Shown piece by piece: positions 14,307-21,826 of a DNA stretch of 24,244 bases. Numbering within the stretch: the stretch's first letter is position 1; each line of letters opens with the position of its first letter. This DNA comes from Succinatimonas sp. UBA6849 (GTDB lineage: Bacteria > Pseudomonadota > Gammaproteobacteria > Enterobacterales > Succinivibrionaceae), in contig DKDL01000069.1 in NCBI GenBank assembly GCA_002449335.1, positions 1 through 24,244 of the forward strand, written 5' to 3'. The position numbers and the translations under genes are program-made. The notes below the pieces were generated by a model. That model ran no database searches, was not told the DNA's origin, and saw nothing but the letters and a program-made list of their open reading frames with translations.

Positions 14307-16475
14307 CTAGCGACGGCGGTAGATTGTGATCACATTTGGTACAGCTTTAATGCGTTTTATAACGCTAGCTAAGTGCAATCTGTCTCTTACTGTCACAATT
14401 AAATTCATTACAAAAGTCTTTTCGTCCTTTTGATCTGAATTGATGCTTTCAATTCTAGAACCTGCTACATCAACTGCATTTGAGATTTCAGAAACAATGC
14501 CCTGTCTGTTCTCAAGCTCGATTAGAAGTCCTGTCTTAAATTCCATATTAGCGGTAACAGCATAGTTCCAGCTTACGTTCAGAGACTTAGAAGGTACCTT
14601 GTCAGAATCTCTAAAGTTCTTACAGTTAGCAGTATGAATAACAATACCACGACCTTGGGCAATGTGAGCAATGATGTCGTCACCTGGAATAGGCATACAG
14701 CACTGAGCAAAAGTAAATGGCATGCCTCCGGTACCTTTGACAGGTAGCTCATGGTGATTGTGAGAATTTGGATCTAAGAACTTGGCTACAGCTACAGTTA
14801 AGATATTACCCATTGCAATATCGCAGAACAGTGTCTTTAAATCAGGTTCTTTAAAGTTCTCTAAGATATTGTCAATCTGCTCTTGAGTGAGTGAATCAAT
14901 ACGCTGAGACTTTAAGGTATTCTGTAACAATCTTCTGCCAATGAGCTGACACTCTTGAGTTCTTAAGCCCTTTAGATACTGTCTGATTGATGATCTTGCT
15001 TTTGAGGTTACTACTGTTGATAACCAAATAGCATTAGGACACGCATTCTGAGAGGTAATGATCTCTACAGACTGACCTGAGTCTAAGCTTCTTGAAAGAG
15101 GGAATACATGGTGGTTTACTCTAGCGCCAATACAGTGATTACCAATGTCTGTGTGCAGTGCATAAGCAAAATCAACAGGTGTAGCACCTTTTGGTAAATT
15201 ATAAATAGTACCGTCAGGTGTGAATACGAAAATTGAGTCAGGGAATAGATCGGTTTTAACGTCTTCAACGAATTCCATTGAAGAGCCAGCACTTTGCTGC
15301 AGATCAATAAGATTCTTAATCCAATCCTGAGCGTTCTTCTGAGAAGCTGTAGAAACAGCCTGAGAGCCATTTTCTTTATAAGCCCAGTGAGCTGCTACAC
15401 CTCGTGCTGCCATTTGATCCATGAACTCTGTTCTAATCTGGATCTCGATAGGTACGCCGTGTGGTCCTACTAATGAGGTATGAAGAGACTGATAGCCATT
15501 GAGTTTTGGAATTGCAATGTAATCTTTAAATCCGTTAGGCCGAGGCTTGAACAGATTGTGCATCTGACCTAAAACTCGATAGCAAGTATCTACGTCTTTT
15601 AGAATAATTCTAAAGCCGTAAACGTCCATGATTTCACGGAATTGAAGCTCTTTTTTGACCATTTTTCTATAAATGGAATAGAGTCTTTTTTCTCTGCCTA
15701 AGACTCTAGCTTCAATATGAGATTCCTTTAGTCTTGCTTTAATAGCTTCAAGAATATTGGAAACTACTTCCTTACGGTTATTTCTGGCTCTTGTTACAGC
15801 AGCCTTAAGAACTCTATAGCGCATAGGATAGATAGATGCCATACAAAGTTCTTCTAATTCAGCTCGGATGTCAGAAATACCTAAACGATTAGCAATTGGA
15901 ACGAAAACTTCTAAAGTTTCTTTAGCAATACGAACTCTTTTGTCTGGGCGTAAAGCGCCTAAAGTTCTCATGTTGTGAGTTCTGTCAGCTAGCTTTATCA
16001 AGATGACTCGAATATCCTTGGTCATTGCCAAGATCATCTTTCTAAAGTTCTCCATTTGAGCTTCTTTGTAGTCATGGAAGCGCAATTTATCCAGTTTGGT
16101 AACGCCCTCTACAATTTCATTTACAGTAGGACCAAACTCATCTTCTAGCATCTTGCTAGTAATAAAAGTGTCTTCAACTACATCATGGAGCAACGCTGCC
16201 TGTACAGATTCAACATCAAGATGCATTTGAGCAATGACAGTAGCAACAGCGATAGGATGGATGATATAAGGTTCGCCAGAAGCTCTTTTTTGCTCACGGT
16301 GAGCTACATCAGCAACGTAGAAAGTTCTGTCAATTAAAGCAATTGCTTTTTCAGGAAGGTATGAGCAGAGCAAAGCTCTTAAATGCTCATAATAAGAAAA
16401 GTTAGGAGAGGAGAGAGCCTGATCTAATGGCGATATACCTTCACATTTGGGAATAGTACGTGTTTCCTCTCCCAT
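14307..16475 (-). CDS. spoT: Bifunctional (p)ppGpp synthetase/hydrolase SpoT
   Basis: A 722-residue long Rel/Spo homologue that sets (p)ppGpp levels. The hydrolase HD motif is HDVVED at residues 97-102. The synthetase domain has GREKRLYSIYRKM (259-272), YGFRI and PKLNGYQSLHT. The TGS domain starts near FVFTPDGTIYNLP, the zinc-finger-like region has QCCMPIPGDDI, and a C-terminal ACT domain ends the protein. The usual Rel/SpoT R-x-K-D motif reads Gly-Phe-Lys-Asp at 315-318, losing the arginine. About 27 extra residues extend the N-terminus beyond E. coli SpoT. AGGAG precedes the ATG, and rpoZ ends 11 bases upstream. Confidence 0.96.
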   Translation of the reverse strand: MGEETRTIPKCEGISPLDQALSSPNFSYYEHLRALLCSYLPEKAIALIDRTFYVADVAHREQKRASGEPYIIHPIAVATVIAQMHLDVESVQAALLHDVVEDTFITSKMLEDEFGPTVNEIVEGVTKLDKLRFHDYKEAQMENFRKMILAMTKDIRVILIKLADRTHNMRTLGALRPDKRVRIAKETLEVFVPIANRLGISDIRAELEELCMASIYPMRYRVLKAAVTRARNNRKEVVSNILEAIKARLKESHIEARVLGREKRLYSIYRKMVKKELQFREIMDVYGFRIILKDVDTCYRVLGQMHNLFKPRPNGFKDYIAIPKLNGYQSLHTSLVGPHGVPIEIQIRTEFMDQMAARGVAAHWAYKENGSQAVSTASQKNAQDWIKNLIDLQQSAGSSMEFVEDVKTDLFPDSIFVFTPDGTIYNLPKGATPVDFAYALHTDIGNHCIGARVNHHVFPLSRSLDSGQSVEIITSQNACPNAIWLSTVVTSKARSSIRQYLKGLRTQECQLIGRRLLQNTLKSQRIDSLTQEQIDNILENFKEPDLKTLFCDIAMGNILTVAVAKFLDPNSHNHHELPVKGTGGMPFTFAQCCMPIPGDDIIAHIAQGRGIVIHTANCKNFRDSDKVPSKSLNVSWNYAVTANMEFKTGLLIELENRQGIVSEISNAVDVAGSRIESINSDQKDEKTFVMNLIVTVRDRLHLASVIKRIKAVPNVITIYRRR

Positions 16476-16486
16476 ATTGAGATCTC

Positions 16487-16771
16487 CTAGTTGAACATCT
16501 CAACGCCGTCGATAGGAGCAAACTCGTTATCAGCAGGATGTACTGATGAATCTCTTAAGTGCTCTTTGCGGTCTTGCTTATCTAAGAATTCTTTAGTGAT
16601 AAGTCCTTCTTCAATCTCACGTAAAGCGATAACTGTTGGCTTATCCTTTTCTTCTTCTACAAGAGGATTGCTGCCAGATGCAATCTGACGAGCGCGACGA
16701 GCTGCAAGTAAAACTAAGTCAAAACGATTGCCAACTTTTGCAACTGCATCTTCAACGGTAACTCTAGCCAT
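16487..16771 (-). CDS. rpoZ: RNA polymerase omega subunit
   Basis: A 94-residue omega subunit starting MARVTVEDAVAKVGNRFDLVLLAARRARQ, the conserved region that wraps the beta-prime C-terminus and forms part of the ppGpp site 1 in E. coli. It is followed closely by spoT, the conserved rpoZ-spoT pair. GAAGG lies nine bases before the ATG. The 295 bases upstream are highly structured. Confidence 0.96.
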   Translation of the reverse strand: MARVTVEDAVAKVGNRFDLVLLAARRARQIASGSNPLVEEEKDKPTVIALREIEEGLITKEFLDKQDRKEHLRDSSVHPADNEFAPIDGVEMFN

Positions 16772-16826
16772 TTATACGTACCTTCATTTAACTAAGGTTT
16801 TTATTTATCTAGGTCTTAACTTAATT

Positions 16827-16874
16827 CTAACACCTAGAACGAAAAAAACTATTGTTTATTACAAAACAAATCAT
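16827..16874 (-). CDS. Possible 15-codon leader ORF before rpoZ
   Basis: On the minus strand AAAAAAGGCATA precedes an ATG at 16874. The frame runs 15 codons (MICFVINNSFFRSRC) to TAG. It lies in the rpoZ leader after the alternating hairpins. Nothing but its position and an AAGG four to five bases ahead supports translation, and a chance ORF of this size is common. Confidence 0.15.
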   Translation of the reverse strand: MICFVINNSFFRSRC

Positions 16875-16890
16875 TATGCCTTTTTTAAGT

Positions 16891-16967
16891 CAAAAAATCG
16901 CACCTCAAACGCAATGTTTGAGTTGTTATGACTCAAATCGTGAAAAAAAGGCAGGTCTGTTTTGAGT
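16891..16967 (-). promoter_or_regulatory. Four-segment alternating hairpin leader upstream of rpoZ
   Basis: In transcript order on the minus strand the segments are ACTCAAA (16967-16961), TTTGAGT (16937-16931), ACTCAAAC (16923-16916) and GTTTGAG (16910-16904). Segments 1:2, 2:3 and 3:4 are each complementary over 7 bases, so pairing is mutually exclusive as in an attenuator. Segment 4 is followed, after GTGCGA, by six T (16896-16891). The stems are short and GC-poor, and the T run is displaced by six bases, so function is unproven. Confidence 0.4.
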
Positions 16968-16986
16968 AAGACACAAAACTCACGCC

Positions 16987-17066
16987 ATTATACACGAATT
17001 TTAAGCATTCTACGGACAAAATATTAATCTTTTGTCCTGATTAATACTGACAATTAATTCAGTATT
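16987..17066 (-). promoter_or_regulatory. Probable rpoZ promoter with two upstream 8-8-8 inverted repeats
   Basis: A TATAAT on the minus strand (16992-16987) is a good -10, but the -35 is weak. Upstream lie GGACAAAA-N8-TTTTGTCC (17014-17037) and AATACTGA-N8-TCAGTATT (17043-17066). Both have perfect 8-base arms and 8-base centres, five bases apart. The second begins immediately after the gmk stop codon. No T run follows either, so they are poor terminators and look more like operators. Confidence 0.45.
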
Positions 17067-17681
17067 TTATAGACCAAATTTCTCTGTAATGTAGTGTTTT
17101 TGTTTGTCCATCTTCTGACGATTTGAAAGAATGATAGAGCGCATATTTAAAAGGCTTTCATCAAAATCGTCATTTACAATTACGTAGTCGTACTCATTGT
17201 AATGAGAGATTTCGCTTAAAGCTTTACTCATTCTCTTTTCAATCACTTCAGGAGCATCGGTAGCTCTAGTTACTAAACGGCGATTTAGCTCTTCTAATGA
17301 AGGAGGAACAATAAAGATACCTTTTGCGTCAGGAGTTTGCTGTCTAATCTGACGAGCTCCCTGCCAGTCGATATCTAAAAGAACATCTTTGCCTTCATTA
17401 AGCCACTGCTCAACGATTTCACGAGAAGTACCATAGTAGTGGTCAAATACATGAGCATATTCATAGAAAGCGTTTCTTTCAATGAGTTTTTCAAATTCTT
17501 CATTTGTGATGAAGTGATAGCTTACATGATCGATCTCACCTGGTCTTGGAGCTCTAGTAGTGTGAGATACAGACAGTCTTAATTTGTCATCTAAATTAAA
17601 GCGCTTTAATAGAGCATCAATTAAAGATGATTTTCCAGCTCCAGATGGAGCTGATACGATAAACAAAGTTCCTTTACTCAT
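17067..17681 (-). CDS. gmk: Guanylate kinase
   Basis: It phosphorylates GMP to GDP with ATP. The P-loop APSGAGKSS is at residues 11-19. The GMP-binding segment (SVSHTTRAPRPGE), YGTSREIV and the lid region with RLVTRATD follow. At 204 residues the length is normal. It starts two bases after engB and lies upstream of rpoZ-spoT, as in many gammaproteobacteria. Confidence 0.96.
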   Translation of the reverse strand: MSKGTLFIVSAPSGAGKSSLIDALLKRFNLDDKLRLSVSHTTRAPRPGEIDHVSYHFITNEEFEKLIERNAFYEYAHVFDHYYGTSREIVEQWLNEGKDVLLDIDWQGARQIRQQTPDAKGIFIVPPSLEELNRRLVTRATDAPEVIEKRMSKALSEISHYNEYDYVIVNDDFDESLLNMRSIILSNRQKMDKQKHYITEKFGL

Positions 17682-17683
17682 TT

Positions 17684-18325
17684 TTAATTATTTTCGTCGT
17701 CAGTGTGGAATAGGGTAAACCAGTTCTTTAATACGTTACGAACTTCGTCTACACCAATTTTTTTGAGAGCTGAAAAAGCAATGATTGTGAAATTTCCGCC
17801 AAACTCACTTAGCTGAGTTCTAACTTCTCCTACCATCTCTTTTCTCTTATTAACACCAAATTTATCTGCTTTGGTTAATAAAATCAGACATGGAAGATTT
17901 GCTGCAATAGACCAGTCAATAATCATTCTGTCGTGGTCACGAAGAGGTGTTCTGATATCCATGGTAACAACTAAGCCACATAGGCATTTACGTTGTTGCA
18001 GATAATCAGTCATTGCTTTTTGCCATTGACGTTTCATGTTCTCAGGTACCTGAGCATAACCGTAACCTGGCAAGTCGACAATGAACTTTCCATCTTCAAC
18101 TTTAAAAAGGTTGATAAGTCTAGTTCTACCAGGAGTGCGACTGGTCTTTGCTAAGTTCTTCTGATCACAAATGGCATTTATGGATGATGATTTTCCTGAA
18201 TTAGATCGACCAATAATAGCAATCTCAGCGCCCATATCCTCAGGAAGTTTGGTGATATCAGGGGCGCTGGTTACAAATTTGGTTTTTCTAAAATCTAGGA
18301 CATTCTTTTTGATAATGTCGGTCAT
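17684..18325 (-). CDS. engB: Ribosome-biogenesis GTP-binding protein EngB/YihA/YsxC
   Basis: A 213-residue TRAFAC-class GTPase needed for 50S subunit assembly. G1 is GRSNSGKS at residues 39-46, G2 lies in TSRTPGRT, G3 is DLPGYGYA, G4 is TKAD and G5 is in FSALKK. It directly abuts the upstream DUF3334 gene and lies two bases from gmk, so the three form a tight unit. The engB-gmk coupling differs from E. coli, where yihA lies next to polA. Confidence 0.95.
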   Translation of the reverse strand: MTDIIKKNVLDFRKTKFVTSAPDITKLPEDMGAEIAIIGRSNSGKSSSINAICDQKNLAKTSRTPGRTRLINLFKVEDGKFIVDLPGYGYAQVPENMKRQWQKAMTDYLQQRKCLCGLVVTMDIRTPLRDHDRMIIDWSIAANLPCLILLTKADKFGVNKRKEMVGEVRTQLSEFGGNFTIIAFSALKKIGVDEVRNVLKNWFTLFHTDDENN

Positions 18326-18949
18326 TTAATTTTCTTGGGTATACTGCTCTAGAATATCATCAGGTGATAATGTACTGTGACTTTCAAAATCACGTAGAGC
18401 TGTAAAACTAGTATCGTCCATTGCTAACTCAACATAGAATACATTGCCACCTTCTGTGTGGAATGTAACTTTACCATATTTAGGGTTATCTAGGTTAACT
18501 GAAATACTAATTTGAACTTCTCTTGGTAGAACTAACATCTTTGGCTGTGACTGATCAATGCGAATGTGTAATTCTTCACTGATCTGACGTGTAAAGTTAC
18601 CAATGATTTGATTCATCAGTTCGCCTAAAGTATTACTTACCTCATCTTGAGTGTAGTTTTTTGCCATTTCACACTCAGGAATACCCATGTTTCTTAGATA
18701 TGAAGTGTAGAGCTCCATAGCTGTTTCTTTAGGAAAGTTAATTACAACCATTCCAGAGAAAGAACCTGTGAACATTACAAAGGTTCCAATATCAGGTGTT
18801 AATAGGGTCTTAGTAATCTTTTGTACTAGTGGAGCGTATCTAGTTTCTTGTGAGGTTGCAGAAGTAATGACACTCGCAACACTCTGGCATAAGGTCATAA
18901 TGATGTCGCTGCTGTCTACTTTTTTTGAATTGTTTTCAATCTCTGTCAT
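18326..18949 (-). CDS. DUF3334 family protein, CheX-like fold predicted
   Basis: A 207-residue protein closely resembling the DUF3334 proteins of Shewanella and Vibrio. The central text EVSNTLGELMNQIIGN contains an E-x-x-N-x-x-x-G pattern (Glu110, Asn113, Gly117) like the active-site helix of CheC/CheX CheY-phosphate phosphatases. A flanking FSGMVVINFP strand also fits that fold. No signal peptide or membrane segment is seen, so it is probably cytoplasmic. GGAGG lies five to six bases ahead of the ATG and the stop abuts the engB start. Its function is unknown; a phosphatase-like role is an inference from the motif only. Confidence 0.75.
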   Translation of the reverse strand: MTEIENNSKKVDSSDIIMTLCQSVASVITSATSQETRYAPLVQKITKTLLTPDIGTFVMFTGSFSGMVVINFPKETAMELYTSYLRNMGIPECEMAKNYTQDEVSNTLGELMNQIIGNFTRQISEELHIRIDQSQPKMLVLPREVQISISVNLDNPKYGKVTFHTEGGNVFYVELAMDDTSFTALRDFESHSTLSPDDILEQYTQEN

Positions 18950-19036
18950 AAGTCCTCCGAAATACTCTTTTAAATAAGGATAGGCTAAACACAGATTTTT
19001 TTGTGTGAGTTTATCTGATAATTTGAAATCGGTGAC

Positions 19037-19073
19037 AAAAAAAGCGTTAAATTTATGAACTTAACGCTTTTTT
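19037..19073 (-). terminator. Bidirectional terminator after ntrBC
   Basis: AAAGCGTTAA (19041-19050) and TTAACGCTTT (19061-19070) form a perfect 10-bp stem with a 10-base loop. T runs lie on both strands (A run 19037-19043, T run to 19073). It follows ntrC and lies ahead of the DUF3334 block. Confidence 0.87.
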
Positions 19074-19100
19074 CTAGAATTCAAATTTAGTTGAACTTGA

Positions 19101-20534
19101 TTAGTTCAGATTTAACTCTTTAATCTTTCTTGTAAGAGTATTACGTCCCCAACCTAAAAGTTTTGCTGATTCCTGTTTGTGGTTGCCTGTAAAGGTTAAG
19201 GTTGCCTCTAACATTACCTTTTCAAACTCTGGTACAGCTTCAGCTAAAATGTCATGTTCTCCTGACTTTAACTTGCCATCTACCCAGGTTCTTAACAGAT
19301 CCTGCCATGAAGCATTCTCTTTATTAGCTGCTACAGGGCTTACAGCCTTGTTCTGTGGAGTATTTGAATGCAGGAACTCTGATGGAAGATCAACTAACTG
19401 AATATCTCTACCAGTTACCATGATAGTTAGATACTTACATAAGTTCTTTAACTGTCTTACGTTGCCAGGCCAAGGTAGTCTGCATAAGAAGACTAATACC
19501 TCAGAGGTTAATTTCTTTGGTTCTGTATGGCTGTCAGCTGCGCTCTGAGCTAAGAAATGCTTTGCAAGCATAGGAATATCATTATTTCTATCTCTTAAAG
19601 GAGGAATATTAATGTTAATGATATTTAATCTGTAGTACAGATCAGAGTTAAAGGTACCATTATTAATCTTCTCCTCAAGATTGTGAGAAGTTGAGGCAAT
19701 AATACGTACATTAGCATGCATAGGCTCAGTGCTGCCGATAGGTGAGTATTCCTGCTTTTGGATTAACTGTAACAGTCTGTTCTGGCAATCCATAGGCATA
19801 TCACTGATTTCGTTGATAAATAAGGTACCGCCGTCAGCTTTCATAATAGCGCTCTGACTTAGATCCTTACTGATATCACCGAACAGTTCGTATTTAACCA
19901 TTTCCTGTGGAATTGAGGTCATATTCAAAGATACGAACTTAAAGCCTTTTCTCTCGCCGTGGTTGTGTAGAGCTTTGGCAACCTGACCACGACCAGTTCC
20001 AACTTCACCGTGAATCAGCACTGGAAGATCGGTTTTTGAAACACGACCTATGAACTTGAATACTTCCTGCATAGCTGGTGATTTACCGATGATTTCTGCT
20101 TCTTCAGTTTGCTCGGTTACAGGAGCTACTTCATTTTTAGCCTTTTGATTTAGCATCTGTAGCATGTTAACTCTATGTACAGCTGCTCTTCTGATTACAC
20201 TGATAGCCTGCTCAATATCAAAAGGTTTTGGTAAGTATTCAAATGAACCTTCTTCATAAGCATCGATAGCTGCAGTTAAATCTGAGTGAGCTGTCATGAT
20301 GATGAATGGAATGTTTTCGTCGATCTCGTGAACAGCTTTAATCAGCTCTAAACCATCAATACCAGGCATTCTGATATCAGAAACAATAACATCAGGAGTT
20401 TCATGTTTGATAGCTTCAAGGGCTGCTTCACCGTTTTCAAATAAACGGTGGGTAATGCTGTTGGCATCTAAAGCTTTATCAAAGACAAAGCGTATGCTGG
20501 CATCATCATCGATAACCCAAATCATAGGATTCAT
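19101..20534 (-). CDS. ntrC: Nitrogen response regulator NtrC with degenerate AAA+ domain
   Basis: Colinear with E. coli NtrC over its length (477 residues). The receiver is intact: DDD at 9-11, phosphoacceptor Asp53, Thr81 and Lys103. The Fis-type helix-turn-helix is intact (QESAKLLGWGRNTLTRKIKEL). The AAA+ domain is broken at several points. Walker A reads GEVGTGRG, with Arg182 for the catalytic lysine. Walker B reads FINE, with Asn241 for Asp. The segment holding GAFTGA after ELFG is about six residues shorter and has no such motif (220-232). The first arginine finger is Asn296 in FNSDLYYRLN. Sigma54 activation by ATP hydrolysis is therefore unlikely. The ATG at 20534 has GAGGAG seven bases ahead. 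Confidence 0.93.
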   Translation of the reverse strand: MNPMIWVIDDDASIRFVFDKALDANSITHRLFENGEAALEAIKHETPDVIVSDIRMPGIDGLELIKAVHEIDENIPFIIMTAHSDLTAAIDAYEEGSFEYLPKPFDIEQAISVIRRAAVHRVNMLQMLNQKAKNEVAPVTEQTEEAEIIGKSPAMQEVFKFIGRVSKTDLPVLIHGEVGTGRGQVAKALHNHGERKGFKFVSLNMTSIPQEMVKYELFGDISKDLSQSAIMKADGGTLFINEISDMPMDCQNRLLQLIQKQEYSPIGSTEPMHANVRIIASTSHNLEEKINNGTFNSDLYYRLNIININIPPLRDRNNDIPMLAKHFLAQSAADSHTEPKKLTSEVLVFLCRLPWPGNVRQLKNLCKYLTIMVTGRDIQLVDLPSEFLHSNTPQNKAVSPVAANKENASWQDLLRTWVDGKLKSGEHDILAEAVPEFEKVMLEATLTFTGNHKQESAKLLGWGRNTLTRKIKELNLN

Positions 20535-20545
20535 AAACAATCTCC

Positions 20546-21628
20546 TCAGATTCTGCTCTTTAAAGGCAGGATAATCTTAAATACAGTTTGATGAGCATCA
20601 CTCAAACATTCGATGGTTCCGTGGTGACGCTCAATAATATTCAGTGCAATAGATAAACCCAGTCCATTACCATTGGTTTTGGTTGTTACCATTGGGAAGA
20701 ATACGGTCTGTTTTATCTGCTCAGGTATTTCAGGTCCATTATTTGAAATGGAGATGATCACCGCTGTTGGGTATTTTTTATCTCTTACAATGGTTCTGAT
20801 ACTTGCTCTGGTTTTTACTTGAATCCAAGGATCTTTAGTATCAGATCCTTTTAAAGCCTGAACTGCGTTGTTAACAATGTTCAGTAAAACCTGCTCCACA
20901 GAGTCCACATCAAGACTTAACTCTGGCAAGCTAGGATCATAATCTCGCTTTATCTCAATACCTTTACTCTCATCTTGCATTGAAACTAATGAAAGTACCT
21001 TTTCAATCAGGTAATGAATATTTTCCTTTACTAAAGGGTTAGGTTTTTGAGGTCCTAATAAGTTGTTAACTAAAACTTTTAGTCTGTCAGTCTGTTCGAT
21101 AATAACTTTGGTGTAGTCCTTAATGCCTTCTACCTTGCCAAAGGTCATTTCAATTAACTGAGCAGCACCTCTAATTCCACCTAATGGATTTTTAATCTCA
21201 TGAGCTAAACTTCTGATTAAATCTCGTGCTGCTGTATATTGATAATTCTGCTGCATCTGATTTATCAGTTTGTCTTGATGAGAAATTGTATGAAGTTCAA
21301 TCAAAAGACCATTAAATTTAGCTGTTGAATAGTTAAAAACAGCCATGTCGGTCTTAGTTGACACACCTGGCTGAGGAGAAATCATAATTCCTGCAGCAGA
21401 GATGCCTTGGAATGAATCTGAAAAATTAGTTTCTTTAATAGTCTGTATGAGAGAAGTCTCATTAGGATCAATAAAATCAATAAACTTTGATGATTTTAAT
21501 TTAGTACGCGAAACTCCGCACAACTGTTCTGCAGCTGTGTTAGCGTAGTGAATATTAAAATCCTTATCAGTGATTAAGACTGCAGTAGCCAAACTTTCTA
21601 GGATGTTAGCTTTTTGCTTATCTTCCAT
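20546..21628 (-). CDS. ntrB: Nitrogen sensor histidine kinase NtrB with altered G1 box
   Basis: A 360-residue soluble kinase/phosphatase partner of NtrC. A PAS domain occupies about residues 1-115, the H box is LAHEIKNPLGG with His143, the N box is NIVNNAVQAL, and the G2 box GNGLGLSIA is intact. The G1 box, normally D-N-G-P-G-I-P, reads Asn296-Asn-Gly-Pro-Glu300-Ile-Pro. The adenine-contacting Asp and a conserved Gly are both replaced. PFPMV-like FFPMVTTK, typical of NtrB, is present. The TGA stop overlaps the ribosome site of ntrC 11 bases on. glnA, normally upstream, is absent. Confidence 0.93.
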   Translation of the reverse strand: MEDKQKANILESLATAVLITDKDFNIHYANTAAEQLCGVSRTKLKSSKFIDFIDPNETSLIQTIKETNFSDSFQGISAAGIMISPQPGVSTKTDMAVFNYSTAKFNGLLIELHTISHQDKLINQMQQNYQYTAARDLIRSLAHEIKNPLGGIRGAAQLIEMTFGKVEGIKDYTKVIIEQTDRLKVLVNNLLGPQKPNPLVKENIHYLIEKVLSLVSMQDESKGIEIKRDYDPSLPELSLDVDSVEQVLLNIVNNAVQALKGSDTKDPWIQVKTRASIRTIVRDKKYPTAVIISISNNGPEIPEQIKQTVFFPMVTTKTNGNGLGLSIALNIIERHHGTIECLSDAHQTVFKIILPLKSRI

Positions 21629-21687
21629 CGTAATTTCTCAATAGCCTATTTTTGTGCATGATCTATTTTGAACTATTTTGTGTTTAT

Positions 21688-21715
21688 TTTATAATATAGC
21701 ACAAAAATAGTGCAA
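21688..21715 (-). promoter_or_regulatory. Sigma70-like ntrB promoter overlapped by an NtrC-type dyad
   Basis: On the minus strand TTGCAC (21715-21710) and TATAAA (21693-21688) are separated by 16 bases. The same bases form TTGCACTATTTTTGTGCT (21715-21698), a GCAC-N7-GTGC dyad matching the NtrC site pattern. A second, half-degenerate copy (TATTTTTGTGCAT, 21647-21659 on the plus strand) lies between the promoter and the ATG. No GG-N10-GC sigma54 promoter is seen. Confidence 0.5.
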
Positions 21716-21788
21716 TATGAGAAACGTATATTTTAAGAAAAAATGTAATTAAAAATGGCTTGCGTATCTTGAATTGATAAATAAATAT

Positions 21789-21826
21789 AAAAAAAGCCTG
21801 TGTAAATAAATTACACAGGCTTTTTT
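21789..21826 (-). terminator. Bidirectional terminator after typA
   Basis: AGCCTGTGTAA (21795-21805) and TTACACAGGCT (21811-21821) form a perfect 11-bp stem with an ATAAA loop. It is flanked by an A run on the left and a T run on the right, so it can act for typA on the minus strand. Confidence 0.9.

Noticed and set aside
17014..17066. The two inverted repeats as gmk terminators
   Set aside because: On the minus strand neither is followed by a T run, and both stems are AT-rich.
19101..20534. ntrC as a pseudogene
   Set aside because: Despite the broken ATPase motifs the frame is uninterrupted over 477 codons, the receiver and Fis domain are well conserved, and it has a good ribosome site and terminator, so it is more likely repurposed than dead.
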